A DNA stretch of 64,000 nucleotides from Edaphochlamys debaryana (taxonomy: Eukaryota > Chlorophyta > Chlorophyceae > Chlamydomonadales), in NCBI GenBank assembly GCA_016858145.1, contig JAEHOE010000183.1, positions 124,001 through 188,000 of the forward strand, written 5' to 3'. The translations under genes were made by a program, and so were the position numbers. The notes under the pieces were generated by a model. The model was not told where the DNA came from, did no database searches, and saw nothing but the letters and a program-made list of their open reading frames with translations. Shown piece after piece: positions 24,543 through 37,692 of the stretch; position 1 is the first letter of the stretch; every line of letters starts with the position of its first letter.

Positions 24543-25476
24543 ATGTCTCCATTTGCACGCTTGCAGTTGAAACCCGCGGACAAGAGTGCTCAGGTAACGC
24601 GGGCAGACGCAGGCAGACGTTATTGCAGAAGAGAAACCGCGGCTTCGCGCGGAGTAGAAGAGTAGGTGTGGAGAGCTGACCAGCTCATGGGGGTAGGTCG
24701 GCACGACACATTCATCGCTGGTATCAGCTGCGCCAGGGTTAGTGCGAGCCAGGGGGCCCAGGGCAGGAGTGCGCACGGGTGAGCACCCTGTGAGTACCCG
24801 TCCTAGCAAAGTGCCAAGCCCCGCAGGTCCGTGTACACTCTCTCATAGCTGTTCCACATCACCAAGCCATAGTGCCCCATCTTGGGGGCCGTGACACTGC
24901 TTCGGCGACTTTCAAGGGCCTGTAAGCGCTGGCGGCCCACAACCCAGTCCGCGGGGGCCACACGGCTGCACACGGCCGCTCTTCACGGCCCAGAGCAGCC
25001 TAGGCGGAGAACATCCCCGAGTGCCGCCATGAAGAACACCAAAGTGCAGGTTGCAGGTTGAGCCCAGTCACCCGTATAATCTAGGTGGACGATGTTTCAA
25101 ACCCCGAACCTCTCATCACTTGCATAGAGGCCCCCAGAATAAGGGCGTCTGTCCTGTTACCTCCGCCCGACTTTCCCGTAGCCCGGCACCCCAAGAGTTC
25201 TGGGGCCGCATGCACGCATGGCGGGCAGCTCAGGAAGACAGCTATCAAGTGTCAGAGCGCCACGCAATCTCCGTTTGTTCAATGCACACACAAGAGTGCT
25301 TGTAGCAATGCTCAGTTCCCAAGGCCCATCTCACGACGCCAAGCTCCCCACTACCCCAGATCCGCGAGACAGCCCCATGTCCCTTCTTCCATGTGTAGCA
25401 CCTCTCACAGCCCCTCGGTATCCAGCTCCCGGCCGATGCCCGTTCGTTCAAGCCTTTGTTGACCTGTGTCGCACGC
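24543..25476. other. Spacer between the coiled-coil gene and SRCR copy C
   Basis: Both flanking genes run on the minus strand. The right part is the 3' UTR of the coiled-coil gene, whose stop is at 25477, and the left part is the promoter and 5' UTR of SRCR copy C. No further open frame with gene-like codon use and no clear TATA box or TGTAA signal was seen. Confidence 0.45.
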
Positions 25477-28400
25477 CTACACAGCGCACCCCTCAACCCC
25501 CCGCCCCGCAGCGCGCCTCCTGGAACTCGCCGCCGTCACGTCCCGTGGCTCGGGCTCACAGGCCTTGTCCCCCAGTCGGCACAGGTTAGGCCGGGGCGGG
25601 CTGCAGCACGCGCCCCGGTGCGGCTCGGGGCTGCGGGGCACCGCGGCAGCCTCCACCGCCCCCGCCAGCCCCAGGACCAGCCCCACCCCCAGCGCCATGC
25701 CAGCGGCCCACAGGCCAACGTACACCACGCCGTCCCGCACCGCTCGCCACCGCTCCGCGCCCGAGCCCCCACCGCCCTTGCCGGGCTCTGGCCCTCCCCG
25801 CCTCGACCCAGATGCGGGTGGTGGCGTGCCCGGTCCCCATCGCGCCGACCCCGATGCGTGAGGTGGCGTGCCGGGTGTGGGGCGCGCCGTCCCAGAGCCA
25901 AGCGACGTGTCAGGGCTCTGCAGAGAGCGCGCCGAGGCGGGGCTGAGGGCAGCCATGACCAGGGGCTGGAGGCGGAGCGGCATGGGCACCCCGCCTGGGG
26001 CCCTGCCTGCAGCGGCAGTAGGGGTGGGGACGACGGCGGCAGGGGACCAAAAGGCCAGGGAGTCGGCCATGGGCTCCAAGTCCCCAGCAGCGCCTTGGTC
26101 GTTGCTGCCGCCAAATCCTTGCGGCGGCCCGCGGGGCGCCAGGGCTCGGTGGGGGTCCGCAACCGCCAGGTGTTGAGCAGGGGTGGGCCGCCGTGACGCC
26201 ACGGCTCGCCGGTGCGGAAGCAGGTGCCGCCACCAGGGCAGCCGGGGCGCGGGGCCGTCAGGGGACGCGCTGGAGGCGTGAGGAGCTCCCACCGGTGCTC
26301 CAGCTCGCTCCGGTGTGCTCCCTGTCGAGCGGTACGCCCACGACGAATCGTGGTGGCCGTTGGTGTGCGCAAACGCACGCTGTGGCGACGGGTTCTGGTC
26401 CCGGCCCGTCCTGGGCTGGGCGGCGGCGTTGGTGCCGCCCGTAGCTATCGGGGCTCTGTCGGGGCTGTCGTCTAGAGCCACAGATGCGCCCAGGGCGGCG
26501 CTGACTCGGAACGAGTCGAGGCGGGAGGGGCTGCGCATGCGGCTGCGCTCCGTCAGCGGAGGCGACGGCGCCGCCTGGCGGCCCCGCGGCGGCTCCTCCC
26601 ACTCCAGCGCGTCTGCACCACCCACTGCCACCGCCGCGGCGGTGCGGCTGGCATCCGCGGAGGCCGGGCGGGGCGGCACAGCGTGCACCGCACAAGGCAC
26701 GGGCAGAGCCCTCCCAGGCGTGCCATTCCCGTTGCCAGCCCATGGCACTGCAGCTGTCGGGCCTCGGGCAGCGTGTGCGCCTCCCGCCCCGCCTCCGTCG
26801 CCACCTGCCGGGGAGCCCGCAGCCGCCTCGATCGCATCCACTGCGGCCAAGACCCGGCCCGCGGCAGCCGCTGCCGCTGCGGCCGCGGCCGCCTCCGGCG
26901 CTAGCGCACGGTGCGTGGGGCTGCGCCCCCGAAGCCGCACCTGCGGGCCCGCCTCCCGGCCGGACTTGGCGGTGGGCGAAGAGGACTGCTCGGGTTGGCT
27001 CAGGTCCATGTGGGGCGGCAGCGGAAGGGGTGGGGGGGACGCTCGGGCGCTTGCGCCAGCGCCCCCGCCCGCTGCTGCCCTGGGGCCCTCGGCCGCTGCC
27101 CTAGCGGGGGCGCTGCCGGTGGTGGTCGCAGCAGCCGAGGCCGAAGCCCGGCCGAGGCTCGCGGATCGAGGCGTGCCGTCGGCTGTACCGGAAGACCCTG
27201 CTAGCGCTGTTGCTACCGCAGCGCCGGAGCCACGTTCCGCTGATGCCCAGGGCGGCACAGCCCGGCTTGGCTGCGGCGAGGTGCCCCCGGAGGCCTCTCC
27301 GCCGGGCGAGTCGGGTATGCTGCGGAGGCTGGGGGACCGCTGCCCTGGCGGTGACGGAGCCTCGCGCTGCTCAGCGCTGCCATCGCCACCGGCGGTGTCA
27401 GGCCAGGCGACTGCACGCCGCGCGGACCCCGGCGGCGTGGGGGCTGTGCGGGAGCTGAGGCTTGGCCGGCTGAACCCCGCCGAGCCGGGCGCAGCGGCGG
27501 GCGGCGAGAGGGAGGGCTGCTGGCCGTCGACGCTACGCTTGGGGTGCGGGGCGCTGTGGGCCGGGCTGGGGGACAACCCTGAGACTGTCGCGGACCGGAC
27601 ATGCGCGCCACGGGTCCCGTCCGCGGAGGGCCGGGTTCGGAAGGGAGACGCCGTCGCGGCCTCGTGCCGTTCCCCAGTCTCCGCCGCGGATACCGCCTCG
27701 AGGGCCGCCGCGGTGGCACCTGCGGGTGCGGGACCACTGCTGCTGCCGCCGCCGCCAGCGGCAGCGGCAGCGGCTCCGCCGCCGCTGGCCCGGAGGGACA
27801 CGCCGCCGCGACCGAAGGACGCGGAACTCGTGCGGAAGAAGGACAGACGGCGCACGACCTTGGACGACACGCGGCTGAGCGGCAGCATCTCCTCCGGCAC
27901 ACCCGGCCCACCTATGCTGTCCCTCCGTCGGCTCCCGGTTGATGCGCTTCCAACGAGCAGAGCCCGCAACGCCGCCGCCGCCTCCTCAGCATGCACGCCG
28001 CCACTCGACATGGTTACACCCCTGCCGCCGCTGTCTGTGGGTGGGGGCGCACTGACGGCGCCCGAAGCCGAGCCCGGGCCGGCGCCCTCCGTGCTGTGCC
28101 CCGTCCACGGCTCCTCGCCGGCCCCGGCTGCGGCTGCGGCGGCCACGCCTGTTGCTGAAGTAGCCCGACCAGAGCTGTGCGGCCGACCGAGCGAAGGCGA
28201 AGGCCCGAGGCCGTCTGTGGTGCTGGAGGGCAGACGCCGCCCCGAACCCGCCGCAGCTCCGCGTGCGGTGGGGTCCGGCTGGGCCTGATCGTCCTCTGCC
28301 ACGAGCGCAGCCGCGTTCCCACCGGGCCCCCGGGCCCAGACGGGCCCACCCTCGGGCCCAGTTGATGGCCCGGCGGCGCCGCCCCCTGAGGGATCGGTGG

Positions 28401-31400
28401 AGCCATCGGCGGAGGGCGCCACCGGCAAGGCGCGCGTGGCGTAGCGACGGGACGCGGACGCCTCGTTCGGGAGCTCGCCTGGGGCGAGCAGGAGCAGGGA
28501 GCCCCGCCGTTGGGCGGTGCCCGGCCGTCGCTGCGCCGGGGCCCCCGACCCAGATGACGAATGGGAGTTCGGGTCCGCGTCAGGCCCAACCGCTAGGCCC
28601 ACAAGTTGGCCGCCGACGGCGTACGCAACCGATGCGTGCGCGCCAGCGTCTGGGCGGCGGCCGCTCTCGAGTGCAGAGGCGGCGGTTGCGGGGTACACAG
28701 CAGCTGCATCGCCCACGCTACTGAGGCTGCTGTCAGTTGAGGCCGGCTTGCCGTACATGCCGTTGACCATGGCCGCTCGGTACTGCGCGAGCGTCGGTAG
28801 GTCGCTGGCGGTTGGCGCAGCGGCAGTTGGCCCTGGCGCCGCCGCACGCTCGGTTACGGGTGGGGCGCCCATGCTGACTCGACGCCCGGCGGTTGGGCCG
28901 AGCGTTGCACCCGGGTCGGCTGAGGAGCCCGCTGATTCCCCTTGCGCGGCCTTACGTAAGGCCCGCAGTACGGACGCAACGCTGCTTCCCACAGATGCTA
29001 CTGGCGATCCCGCGGTCGCCGGCGGGCCCGGCCCCAAGGCCGCCGCCCCTACTGCCAAGGATGCTCCATAGGAAGCAGAGGCCGAGGCGGGCTGGGCGGG
29101 AGCTGGCGACCTGTCTCTGGCAGCACTTGGCTCAACGTTAGCGCCGCTCGTGGATGCGGAGCGCGGGGCCGAAGCGGTGATCGGCCGAAACCCAGCCGCA
29201 GAGATGGATGGATTCCGTGCGGGCGGCGACGGGAGGTACCCGGCGCCAGAGGGCGGCGGTGGGGAGGTGCGAGGGGCCGCACGGCTTGTCTGTGCCGGTG
29301 ACCCAGCGAAGAGCTGCGCACAGACAAGACAGGGACAGGCGAACGAAGCCGCGCGGAAACTGCCGTCAGCCGGGGCATCTCGTGCCAGGTCGGACACCGC
29401 GACACCTACAGCAACCCCCTCTCCCAGCCTCACACCAGCGCAACCTGCACACACAGGCTCCCGTGCCATGCCTTGCCCTGGCCGCCCTCTTGACATGCGC
29501 GCTGCCTCCCACCCAGGTCCCAGCGCTGCAGCCCGCGCCCACCTGGCTCCTCATCTCCTCCAGCTGCTGCCTCAGGGCGTCATGGTCTCTACCCATGAGC
29601 TCCAGAGCGCCCCGGGTGGCATCCAGCTCCTGCCGGGCCGCAGCAGCGGCGGTCGCAGCGCGGCGGGCGCGCTCCTCCTCTGCCACGAGCTCCTGGGCGG
29701 CGAGGGCAAGGCAGCGGGAGCAAGGGCAGGGCACAGGGCCGGACGCGGAGGGTGAGTGAGCGCCAGGGTATTCTGCTACCGGAGCCCTTTGTGCCGTGCA
29801 ATCGTGGTGCGATGAGTTTGTCCTAGAAGGTGCCCGTTTGCACGCTGCAAGCTGGTACCGGTACCTTGTGGGTCAGCGCAGCCTTGTTGCGGGCGGTCGC
29901 CAGCGCCAGCTCGGCCCTAAGCGCGCGGCTCTGCGCTGCCGCCAGCTCCGCGCGCAGCTGCTGTGGGGCAGCGGGGTCCGGGATGTGGAAATCGTAGGCA
30001 GAGGAGGACATCTGTGGAGGGCAAGGTGAGGGGACAGGGGAGGCACCCAGTGTGTAAGAGGCCACTCTCTTCCTCGGCCCCCCAGAGGCCTCGGGCCCAC
30101 GAGCACTGCCTCAGCAAGACCCGGCCACAATTACCTGTACACTGCGCTAGGACCCTCACAAGCCTGTGCTAAGACAGAATCTTGGTAAGAACTTCTGGCC
30201 CAGCCCCAGCCCCTGAGGCGCCGGCCAACCCACCTTGGGCTTGGGCTCCTCGAGGTCGCCAGTGGTGGTGCCGTGCCGCACCTCGTCCTCCCCCGACTCG
30301 TCTGACAGGAGCCCTACGTCCACCGCCCTCAGCCTCGAGCTGGCGCCGGAGTGGCTGCCCGGCCCCCGCCCCCGCCCCTGCGCCTGCGCCTGCGACCGCC
30401 CCTGCTCCCCCGCGGGCGACCACTGCTGTCGAGCTTGAGCCTGGGGTTGCGGGTAGGCGTGTGGCTGGGAGTGCGAATGCTGCTCATACTGCTGCAGCGG
30501 CTGCGTCTGCGTCTGCGTCTGCGTCTGCGGATGCTGCTGATGAAGATGCGGATGCTGGGCCGCGGCCGCCTGCTGTCGATCCACGAGGTCCTGTAGCTCC
30601 CGCTGCCGCTGCTGCAGCTCCGCCTGCAGCCGCTGGTGGCGCCCGTTCTCGGCGATCAGCCGCTCCAGGCGCAGCTGCGTGGTGGCCGCAACGTGCTCCG
30701 CCTGCTGCGCGCGCTGCGCCACCTGCTCGCACCGTTCGTGCGCCGCACGCAGCTGCTCGCGGGCGGCGCCCTCGCTGCGGGACAGGGCATAACAGGACGA
30801 ATATAAGGGGTAAGGGGAGTGCTGGTGAGGGCGAGTCACCAAGTGCTGTGGGGCACGGGATCCTGGCGCCGTGCACAGGCAGAGAAGACGGTGGGCTGCC
30901 ACCGACCCTCGAAAGCAGAGGCCCCGTGCCCAACGCCGTGCCCCCGCCACTGCCCTTTCCAGGCCCTGGCGCAGCTTTGTCCCCGCACGCAGGCCCCCCC
31001 CCCACACACACATGCACGTTCGGGATGGGCGGGATGGGTCGGGCTTCGGTTTCCTCGGGCTTTCGGTTCCGTATCTAAGGCCGGCCGGCTAACTACCGCG
31101 CCTGAGACTCCCAGGCTCATGCGAGCAGCCCTTCACACACATGCACCCCTCGCATGCACCCCCAAAACCCCCAATTCCACGCACCGCTCCTCCACCTCCA
31201 GCAGCGCCGCCCGCCACGCCGCCAGCTGCTGCTGCCGCTCCATCAGCTGCTGCTGGAACTGCCGGGCCAGCTCGTCGGACTCCTCGGCCCTGCGGCGACG
31301 CGACAAGGGCTGTACGTCAGACACACGGTTCACAAGTGGGCTTCGGGCTCTCGGGCTTTCGTTTTCCGCAGTTAAGGCCGGCCGGCTAGTCATCGCGCCT

Positions 31401-33276
31401 ATACTTTCCTGGCTTACACGAGCAGCCCTGCACACACTGTTCACACAGTTACACGCAGTTGCAAATCCATCTGGGTCGGCGAGTAGCCTGCCTGTAAACC
31501 AAAACGCCAGCCCTGCCCAACTTTGATTGCATGCACATGGTGGGAGCACGGCCCAGACCAGTGCCCACCCACGCCCACATCCCGGCCCCGGGCCCAGGGG
31601 CACGCAGCCACACACCTTTCCCTGGCCTGCTCCGCCTCTGCCTTTGCCGCCTGCAGCTCCGCCATGAGCCGTGCCGCCTGCTGGCGGCTGGACTGAAGCA
31701 CGCGCAGGAGCTCGCCCATGGCGTCCGCCGGCAGTCCCGCGGCCGCCACCGCAGCCCCGACGCCGGGTGCCAAGGGCGAGGCCCCGCCGGCCGCCTGAGC
31801 CCCGGTGGCTGCAGAGGCGGGTGCAGGACTGAACGCGGCAGGGCCCGCGCGGCCGCCGATGGTAGCGCCCGGCCCCAAGACTGCCCCAGCGGGGCTGGCG
31901 GCCGCGGTGAAAGGCGTGGGCGCACCTGACCCCGTTGCCACACCCGCATTGGCGGGATGCGGCGTGGCGGAAGTCAGGGCAGGGCTGGCAATAGACGACG
32001 GGGCGGAGGCACGCGGCGGAGTCGTGCCATACAGCCCGCTCATCGCGCCGAGCGCAGGAGCGGGGGCCGCCGGCTGGTTGGGGGCAGCGGGGGCCAGTGG
32101 CAGCGGCTCCTCCGCCGCCGCCAGCAGCGCCGCCAGCCGCGCGGACGCGGCGGTCGAGTCCCTGACCCCAGCCTCCCTCGCCGTTTGAGGCGACGCCTGG
32201 ACAGGACCCGCCACGGCTCTGCCTGCGGCCCCGGGGCCAGCCATGGGCGGCGACGTGGAGGGCGCCGCAGGCCTGGCGGCGGGGTCCAGCTGACGTGGCA
32301 TGCCGGCGCCCAGGGTGGGCGGCAGGGGCAGCGGAGGCGCTCGAGCCTCGGCGGCCGGCGTGGGGCCCAGGCCCTGCAGCAAGCCCTCCAGCTCTTCGAG
32401 GAAGTTATTGGTGGATCGCTCGTATGAAGCCAGCCAATCCTCGCCCGGCTCTTCAAATTTGCCGGGCCGGCCGGTTGACTTTCGGGCCCCGGACCCCGCA
32501 CCGCGGCCGGCGGAGCGAGAGCCCAGCCCCGGGGGCGTGGTGCGCAGGGCAGACCCACGACCGGTACCGGTACCAAGACCGGCGGGGGAATCGCGTGCTG
32601 TGGCTGAGCCCAGGCCCGGGCGGTACGGAGGGGTCTGGGAGGCGGCTGTGCCGAGCCCTGGAGACACCCGCGGCCGGCCAGTGGCGGCAGGGTCTCGTTG
32701 GGAAGGCCCTGGCCGCTGAGGGGTCAGGGCTTGAACCGCACCGGCGGTCGCGGTGCGTATGTTGCTGCTGGGGGCTGGTTGCGAGCCGCCATGGACGGCT
32801 GTGGCTGTGCTCGGCCGGGTCCCGACCGACCCCCCGACTGGCCCTACTGAGGCGTGCGGGTATGCGGCGGCGATGCGGGATGGGGGCGTCGCCGCCCGAC
32901 GCGCTGCCGCGGGGGGGTAGGTGGTGGGCACGTGGCCTGCAGGTCGACTCGGGGTCTTGGAGCGGGCCTGCAGGCCGGCGGCGTAACCGCCCCCGGCGCG
33001 GCCCTGGGCAGCGCTCACATGGCCTCCGGCCCCGGCAGCAGCGCTTCGGGAGGCTGTGCTGGCCGGTCCTCGAGCTGCCAAAGCAGCATACCCGCCAGGG
33101 CTATAGGAGAGTGCCGATCCAGGGATGGACAGAGGCGCTACGCCTTCCCCCTCGTGGGCGTAGGGGCTGTAGGCCCCGGGTGGGGAAGCGCGGCGTTCGC
33201 CGGGGATGTGCCCGGGCCAGCCACCTGGCACATCCCTGCCGGGCGTCGGGTGCCTTCCCAGGTCCGGGCTGGCCAT
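25477..33276 (-). CDS. Large disordered/coiled-coil protein with C-terminal transmembrane helix
   Basis: Six exons right to left: 33276-31616, 31289-31185, 30774-30234, 30011-29865, 29692-29543, 29313-25477; phases join to 2146 residues. The start is the ATG at 33276 (MASPDLGRHPTPGRDVPGG). Residues 1-553 are Pro/Ala/Ser/Gly-rich. Residues about 530-870 are strongly helical with Gln/Glu/Arg heptads (ARQFQQQLMERQQQLAAWR, QLRLERLIAENGRHQRLQAE), typical of a coiled coil, and include a (TQ)n run. Residues 870 to about 2050 are a low-complexity Ser/Ala/Pro region with poly-Ala. Near the C terminus is one hydrophobic helix (VGLWAAGMALGVGLVLGLAG) followed by a Cys-containing tail of about 55 residues. 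The layout resembles tail-anchored golgin-like tethers, but no family signature was recognised. A copy of its last part lies at 55300-55512. Confidence 0.75.
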
Positions 33277-33934
33277 CCCCAACGCCACAGCTACATGCTG
33301 TTACAGACCACCACCAAGCGCCAGGGCGGGCGGCCTGTGGACCTACACAGGCCGCCCTGGAGCTGCGATTGACCGGACCGCGCCGTGCTTGCCCGCGCTG
33401 CTGGACTGGCCTCCCGCAACTTACTATTCGTCGATAGTGATAGCGTTTGAAATAGGTAGAATAACTTGTTCGCGTGCAAACGTAGGCAAGCGACACAAAA
33501 ACGTCGGTAGCTCGCGGAGCTCGGCCTCGTGTATCGGTTGTATGCTGTGCTCTACGGCAAGGGGAAGCACTGACCGGGAGCGCAGGGGTAGAGCCAGTCC
33601 TGGTGCCCAGGCCCGCGGTCAACAGGGCCTCCATCCGGCAGGAAGTTGTGGGGTCGGCCCACTCGCTCCCCTATTGCATTTGCACAACTGCTTGCGCATA
33701 AGCGTACCGCTCCTCACACTGCGCTAGCTGTGACTGCAACCCGCCCCCTCACTGCTTAGCGGAGACTTGCTGAACCCGCTTTGGGCTACCTGCGCTCACT
33801 TGCCTGCTAGCACCTGGGCAGAGCCCCTACACCTGCTGCACTCCTTATTAGAGCACAAAGAGCCACTGGGCAGACGGCGCTGCTGAGCGCGCGACCGCGC
33901 TGCTCGCAGCTGCCTGTCACGACCGCGTTGAGCC
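33277..33934. other. Divergent intergenic region between the coiled-coil gene and the SYP71 SNARE
   Basis: The 658 bp between two start codons facing away from each other must contain both 5' UTRs and both promoters. It is locally richer in A/T around 33420-33500 (for example gatagcgtttgaaatagg) than the genes beside it. No certain TATA box was found. A shared bidirectional promoter is possible but unproven. Confidence 0.5.
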
Positions 33935-36042
33935 ATGACGTCCATCTTCGACCTCATACAGCGCACAGACCATATCCTCAAGAAGTGAGGCACGCTCGGC
34001 CCTGAGCAGGCCCACGGACCAGCCGAGCTGATTCCCCGACGCCCGCGCGCAGATACGAGAAGTATGATGCTCCTCTTAAGACGAAGGGCAACAAGACGGA
34101 TGACCCGTTCATGGAGGAGTACGAGGAGGTGGAGGCTGAGATAGAGAAGCTGCTCGAGGTGGGAGGGTGGATGGTGCCATGGGTCGGGTCGCCCGTTCGG
34201 CCGCGGAGCGGGCCCGTAAACTGCTTTGCCGCCTCGCAGGCTGCAACCGACGTGTCCCTGGAGCAAAACAGAGCGCTCGTAGCTGCAAAGAATGCTGAAA
34301 TCCGGCGAGCAAAGAACGTGCTGCTCACGGAAGCGGTGCAGGCGCTTGAAAAGAAGCTCAAGAAGGGGAAAGGGGTCAGCAAGACCATCATCGCGGACCG
34401 ACAAGAAAAGGTGGGAGAGCATCACGGTAGAAGAATAGCTGGGGAACGGGGAAGGCTGGGGGCGTGGGAGGGGGGGCGGGAGGGGGGCGGAGGCACGAAC
34501 CCAGCCAAAATGGCGGACGGGTGTCACGGTTAGGGTTATTCTCCTGACCGCACAACAGCAGCACACATCTTCATACCGTCCTGCTGTCCACACAGCAGCA
34601 TAAATTTCCGCACCAGCTGTTCCCTCCAAACCTCCGGGTCTGCCCTTCCTCCTGCAGATCAAGGCGGTCATCGAGCGGATATACGCGGTGCCCGACGGCA
34701 TGAGCATGGCGGCCAACCGGCGACCCGCACGGGTGCGTCTTGAGTACATGATGAGAGGTCTCGGTCTGGGAACCGTTCCTAGCTGGCTACCCCTGGTCCT
34801 TGGCGAGGCCACAGCCATGCAGCGGGGCGGCCTGGGGGCGGAGTAACGTCTTACCAGTGGGCCAGGCCGCCAGGGTAGCACCGGCGGGGTGTGGCAACTT
34901 CACTGCCCGCGGTTGACGCTCTCGTGAGAGCCACAGGCAATGTCAAGTGATGGCCGACTTGGATGGAAGGCGTAGGGCGCGGGCGATGAGTCCCTGGACG
35001 GGCTTCTGTCGTGATGTGGGTCGGCCCCCGACCCACATGGCTTTACGCCAGGAGCACCTTAGGCGAATGCCCTCTATTTCTCTCCCAAGATCTCATATCC
35101 TCTAACCCTCCCCTCACCTTCTTATCCGCGCCCCGACTCGGCCCCGCCACTCGCTACCCCCCCGCGTCCCTGCAGATGTACGTCAAGGGCAAGGGCAAAA
35201 AGGGGGAGGCCGTGTACCTTAACTCGGAGTTCGAGTCCAACCCCGCCACCCAGGAGGGCTACTACGGCCACACGGAGGGCACGCAAGCCTTCGAGCGGGT
35301 GCGAGCGGGCGCAGAGAGCGGGCTGCGGCCAGGGAGGGAGGGGCGCTTCCGGGCTGGCCTTCTGGGCCGTGCTGGGGGCCGGGCTTCACGCGGCTTTTAA
35401 CGGGTCTGCCTGCCCCGGCTGCGCATGGTGGTCTCAGCATGCGCTCCGACTGCACCTGGCCCCTCACAAGCAGCCGCGAGTGTACGGCACCGCTCACCGG
35501 CCCTCTCACCACCCCTACCGCGTGTGCCGTGTGCCGTACCGTACGGCAGGAGTGGGACGAGGCCAAGAAGAAGCAGGACGAGAAGCTGACGCGGATCGAG
35601 GCGGGCGTGGTGGAGCTGGGGGACATGGCCAGGAACATGGGTGCGTGCCGGGCGGGGGGCAGGGAGGCCGGGGGGGCCGCGGGGAGCGGGCGCTGCAGCT
35701 CCTGGGGTGTGGTGCGCGATGCAATGCCATGCCAGCTGACACGACCCTACCGGATGCTGGCGACACCCGGTGCCGTATTTCTTTCCCTCCATTTCGCGCC
35801 CACTCCTTTCCGCCTCCCCGCCCACCCGCCCGCCCCCAGGCGAGGAGCTCGACCGCCAGGCGCCCGTGATCGACGACATCGAGCAGCAAATGGACAAGGT
35901 GACCAGCAGCCTCAAGACCAACAACGCCAAGCTCAAGGGCATAGTCAACAAGATGCGCAACACGCGCAACTTCTGCGTCGACATCATCCTCGTCACCATC
36001 CTGCTCGCCATCGGCGCCTACATCTACGCCATGTTCATGTAG
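33935..36042 (+). CDS. SYP71: SYP7-type Qc-SNARE (SYP71-like)
   Basis: Seven exons: 33935-33984, 34053-34158, 34240-34410, 34658-34732, 35176-35298, 35550-35640, 35840-36042; 272 residues, close to the usual SYP71 length of about 266. The N terminus (MTSIFDLIQRTDHILKKYEK) and the helical segments EQNRALVAAKNAEIRRAK and RIYAVPDGM match the SYP71 N-terminal domain. The SNARE motif occupies about residues 178-247 (EWDEAKKKQDEKL, EELDRQAPVIDDIEQQMDKV) with the zero-layer glutamine in DRQ (Gln 212). The C-terminal anchor is NFCVDIILVTILLAIGAYIY. In plants SYP71 acts on the ER, plasma membrane and cell plate in membrane fusion. This is an intact gene; a truncated tandem paralogue follows 1.65 kb downstream. 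Confidence 0.95.
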
Positions 36043-37692
36043 AGACTGCCTGTTTTCGAGCGGGGCGGGGGCGCGGAGCGGAGCGGGGCCCCGGAGGCCG
36101 CTGGAGCGGAGCACAGCCTGGAGGGCGCAAGCAGAGCAGCCGGGAGCTTTGAGAGGAGTACGGAGCTGCGCGGGTAAGGCGGCGTGACGGCAAGGCTGGA
36201 GGCGGTGGCTGCAGCTGTGCGGAGCCGGGAGGGTGGTGGAGTGGAGCGGAGCGGAGCCGGGAGTGCCGAGGGCGAGAGGAGGGCAGCGCGAGTGAGTAGC
36301 GAGGCAGCCTTAGGAAGCGGATGCCGGAGAATGAGGCGGGGACGGCGGGTGCAGGTGCGGGCAATGGTAGCGTTGCAGAGTGCCGTGCCCTACTGCTTCC
36401 CCGGGCCCGTTGTGAAGGGGTTGCGGCGAGGGCCTTGCGGGCATTGTAGTGGCAGCCCTGGAGCGTTGACAACAACGAACGAAGGAGAGATGTGAGCGCA
36501 GGCGAGTGGAGCGATTGCTTTGTAGGTAGACCTGGTACAGCCTGGTGCGTGACTCAGGTCGGAGTGATCCCGGTGTAGTGTGGTGCGTGGCTCAAGTCGT
36601 GACCTAATGATGATTTCAGGGCGCTAGACGTGGGGCAAGGCCTCTGAGCTGGGGCTCGTGTAGTATACATATCAAGGACTGTCTGGGGACATGTGATTGT
36701 GAGGGCAAGGCCCAACGTGGAGGGCTGTGTCAGGTAGACCAGCCCACATAACGCATGCTGGTAGGTAGAACGGTGTGCGAAGGCTTTCAGGGGCGGTCAG
36801 GTAGCTTGGCCCTACCGGCCCGGCAGCAACGGAAATGCAGGACCGCCAGCAAGAGGTGTAAGCTTCAAGGCTCGCCGTCTGGGCACCCTGAAAGTTCATA
36901 TGTTGGCAGAAAGGCTTGGTGCTCGTGCCTAGCCTGTGGTGCTTTGCCAGAGGGCAGGGGCCCTCACGGGTCGACTGGCGGACAGTAGCGCGCAGTGCCC
37001 CTTGTGGCGACGTTAGGCGCCCTCTCATCCCTTCAGCTAGCGACTCCCCGCACTCCTACCCTCGAGGAAACTCGGCAGCAAGTTTGTCACCAACCGAGAA
37101 TGGACAGACCGGTCAGCTCCAGCTTCCCAACAATCCGTTGCGCGGGAGCGGCGGCGGCGCCACCCTGAGTGCGGGGCCCAGCCAGGCCCATGGCGCGGCC
37201 CAGCAGGCCCATGGGTGGCCGTTTGGAGTTTTGTAGCTGGGCTGTTGAGGGCCAGTGGCGTAAGTGCAGTGGGGGGGGATCTGCATGCATGCGCGCGTGC
37301 TGAGGCGGAGGGTGGGCGGGGCCCGTGCAGCTGCACGACGGGTGCACTGGCCCGCGCCAGTTGTCAACGGGTGCCTCGAGATGAGTTCGGCCCGCTCGGG
37401 CCCCTCTTGCACGGCAATGCTTATCATAGGCCTGACTTGCAGCCTACGACCACTTGCACTAGCTGCACCTGCAACACGCCCTCTCGCGCCGTGCGCACAT
37501 TTACAGCTACTTTGGCTGCCTGCGACTTCCCGCCAGCTCCTGCGTACTGGTTTTGTTCCAAAAGATTGTGTCCTGCTGCAAGAGGCGATAAAGGAGGGAA
37601 AAAACAAGAGCCCCTGGGTAGTCGGCGCTTCTGAGCCATCGACGCGCTGTGTCGCGGTTCGGCAGCTAGACCCGTCGCGACCACCTTGAGCC
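36043..37692. other. SYP71 3' UTR and spacer to its tandem paralogue
   Basis: The first few hundred bases are rich in gagcggagc-type imperfect repeats (36057-36260). No gene-like frame is seen. The last about 120 bp before 37693 resemble the sequence before SYP71's own ATG (for example ttgagccatg preceded by a cgacc box), as expected if the tandem duplication included the promoter-proximal region. Confidence 0.45.
36857..36861 (+). promoter_or_regulatory. Candidate TGTAA polyadenylation signal for SYP71
   Basis: TGTAA 815 bp after the SYP71 stop, the only plus-strand copy noticed in the spacer before the paralogue. The assignment rests only on motif and position. Confidence 0.35.

Noticed and set aside
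26315..28288. 657-codon plus-strand frame opposite the coiled-coil gene
   Set aside because: It is the antisense of the large last exon of the minus-strand gene. High GC removes stop codons on both strands; it has no domain and no start context.
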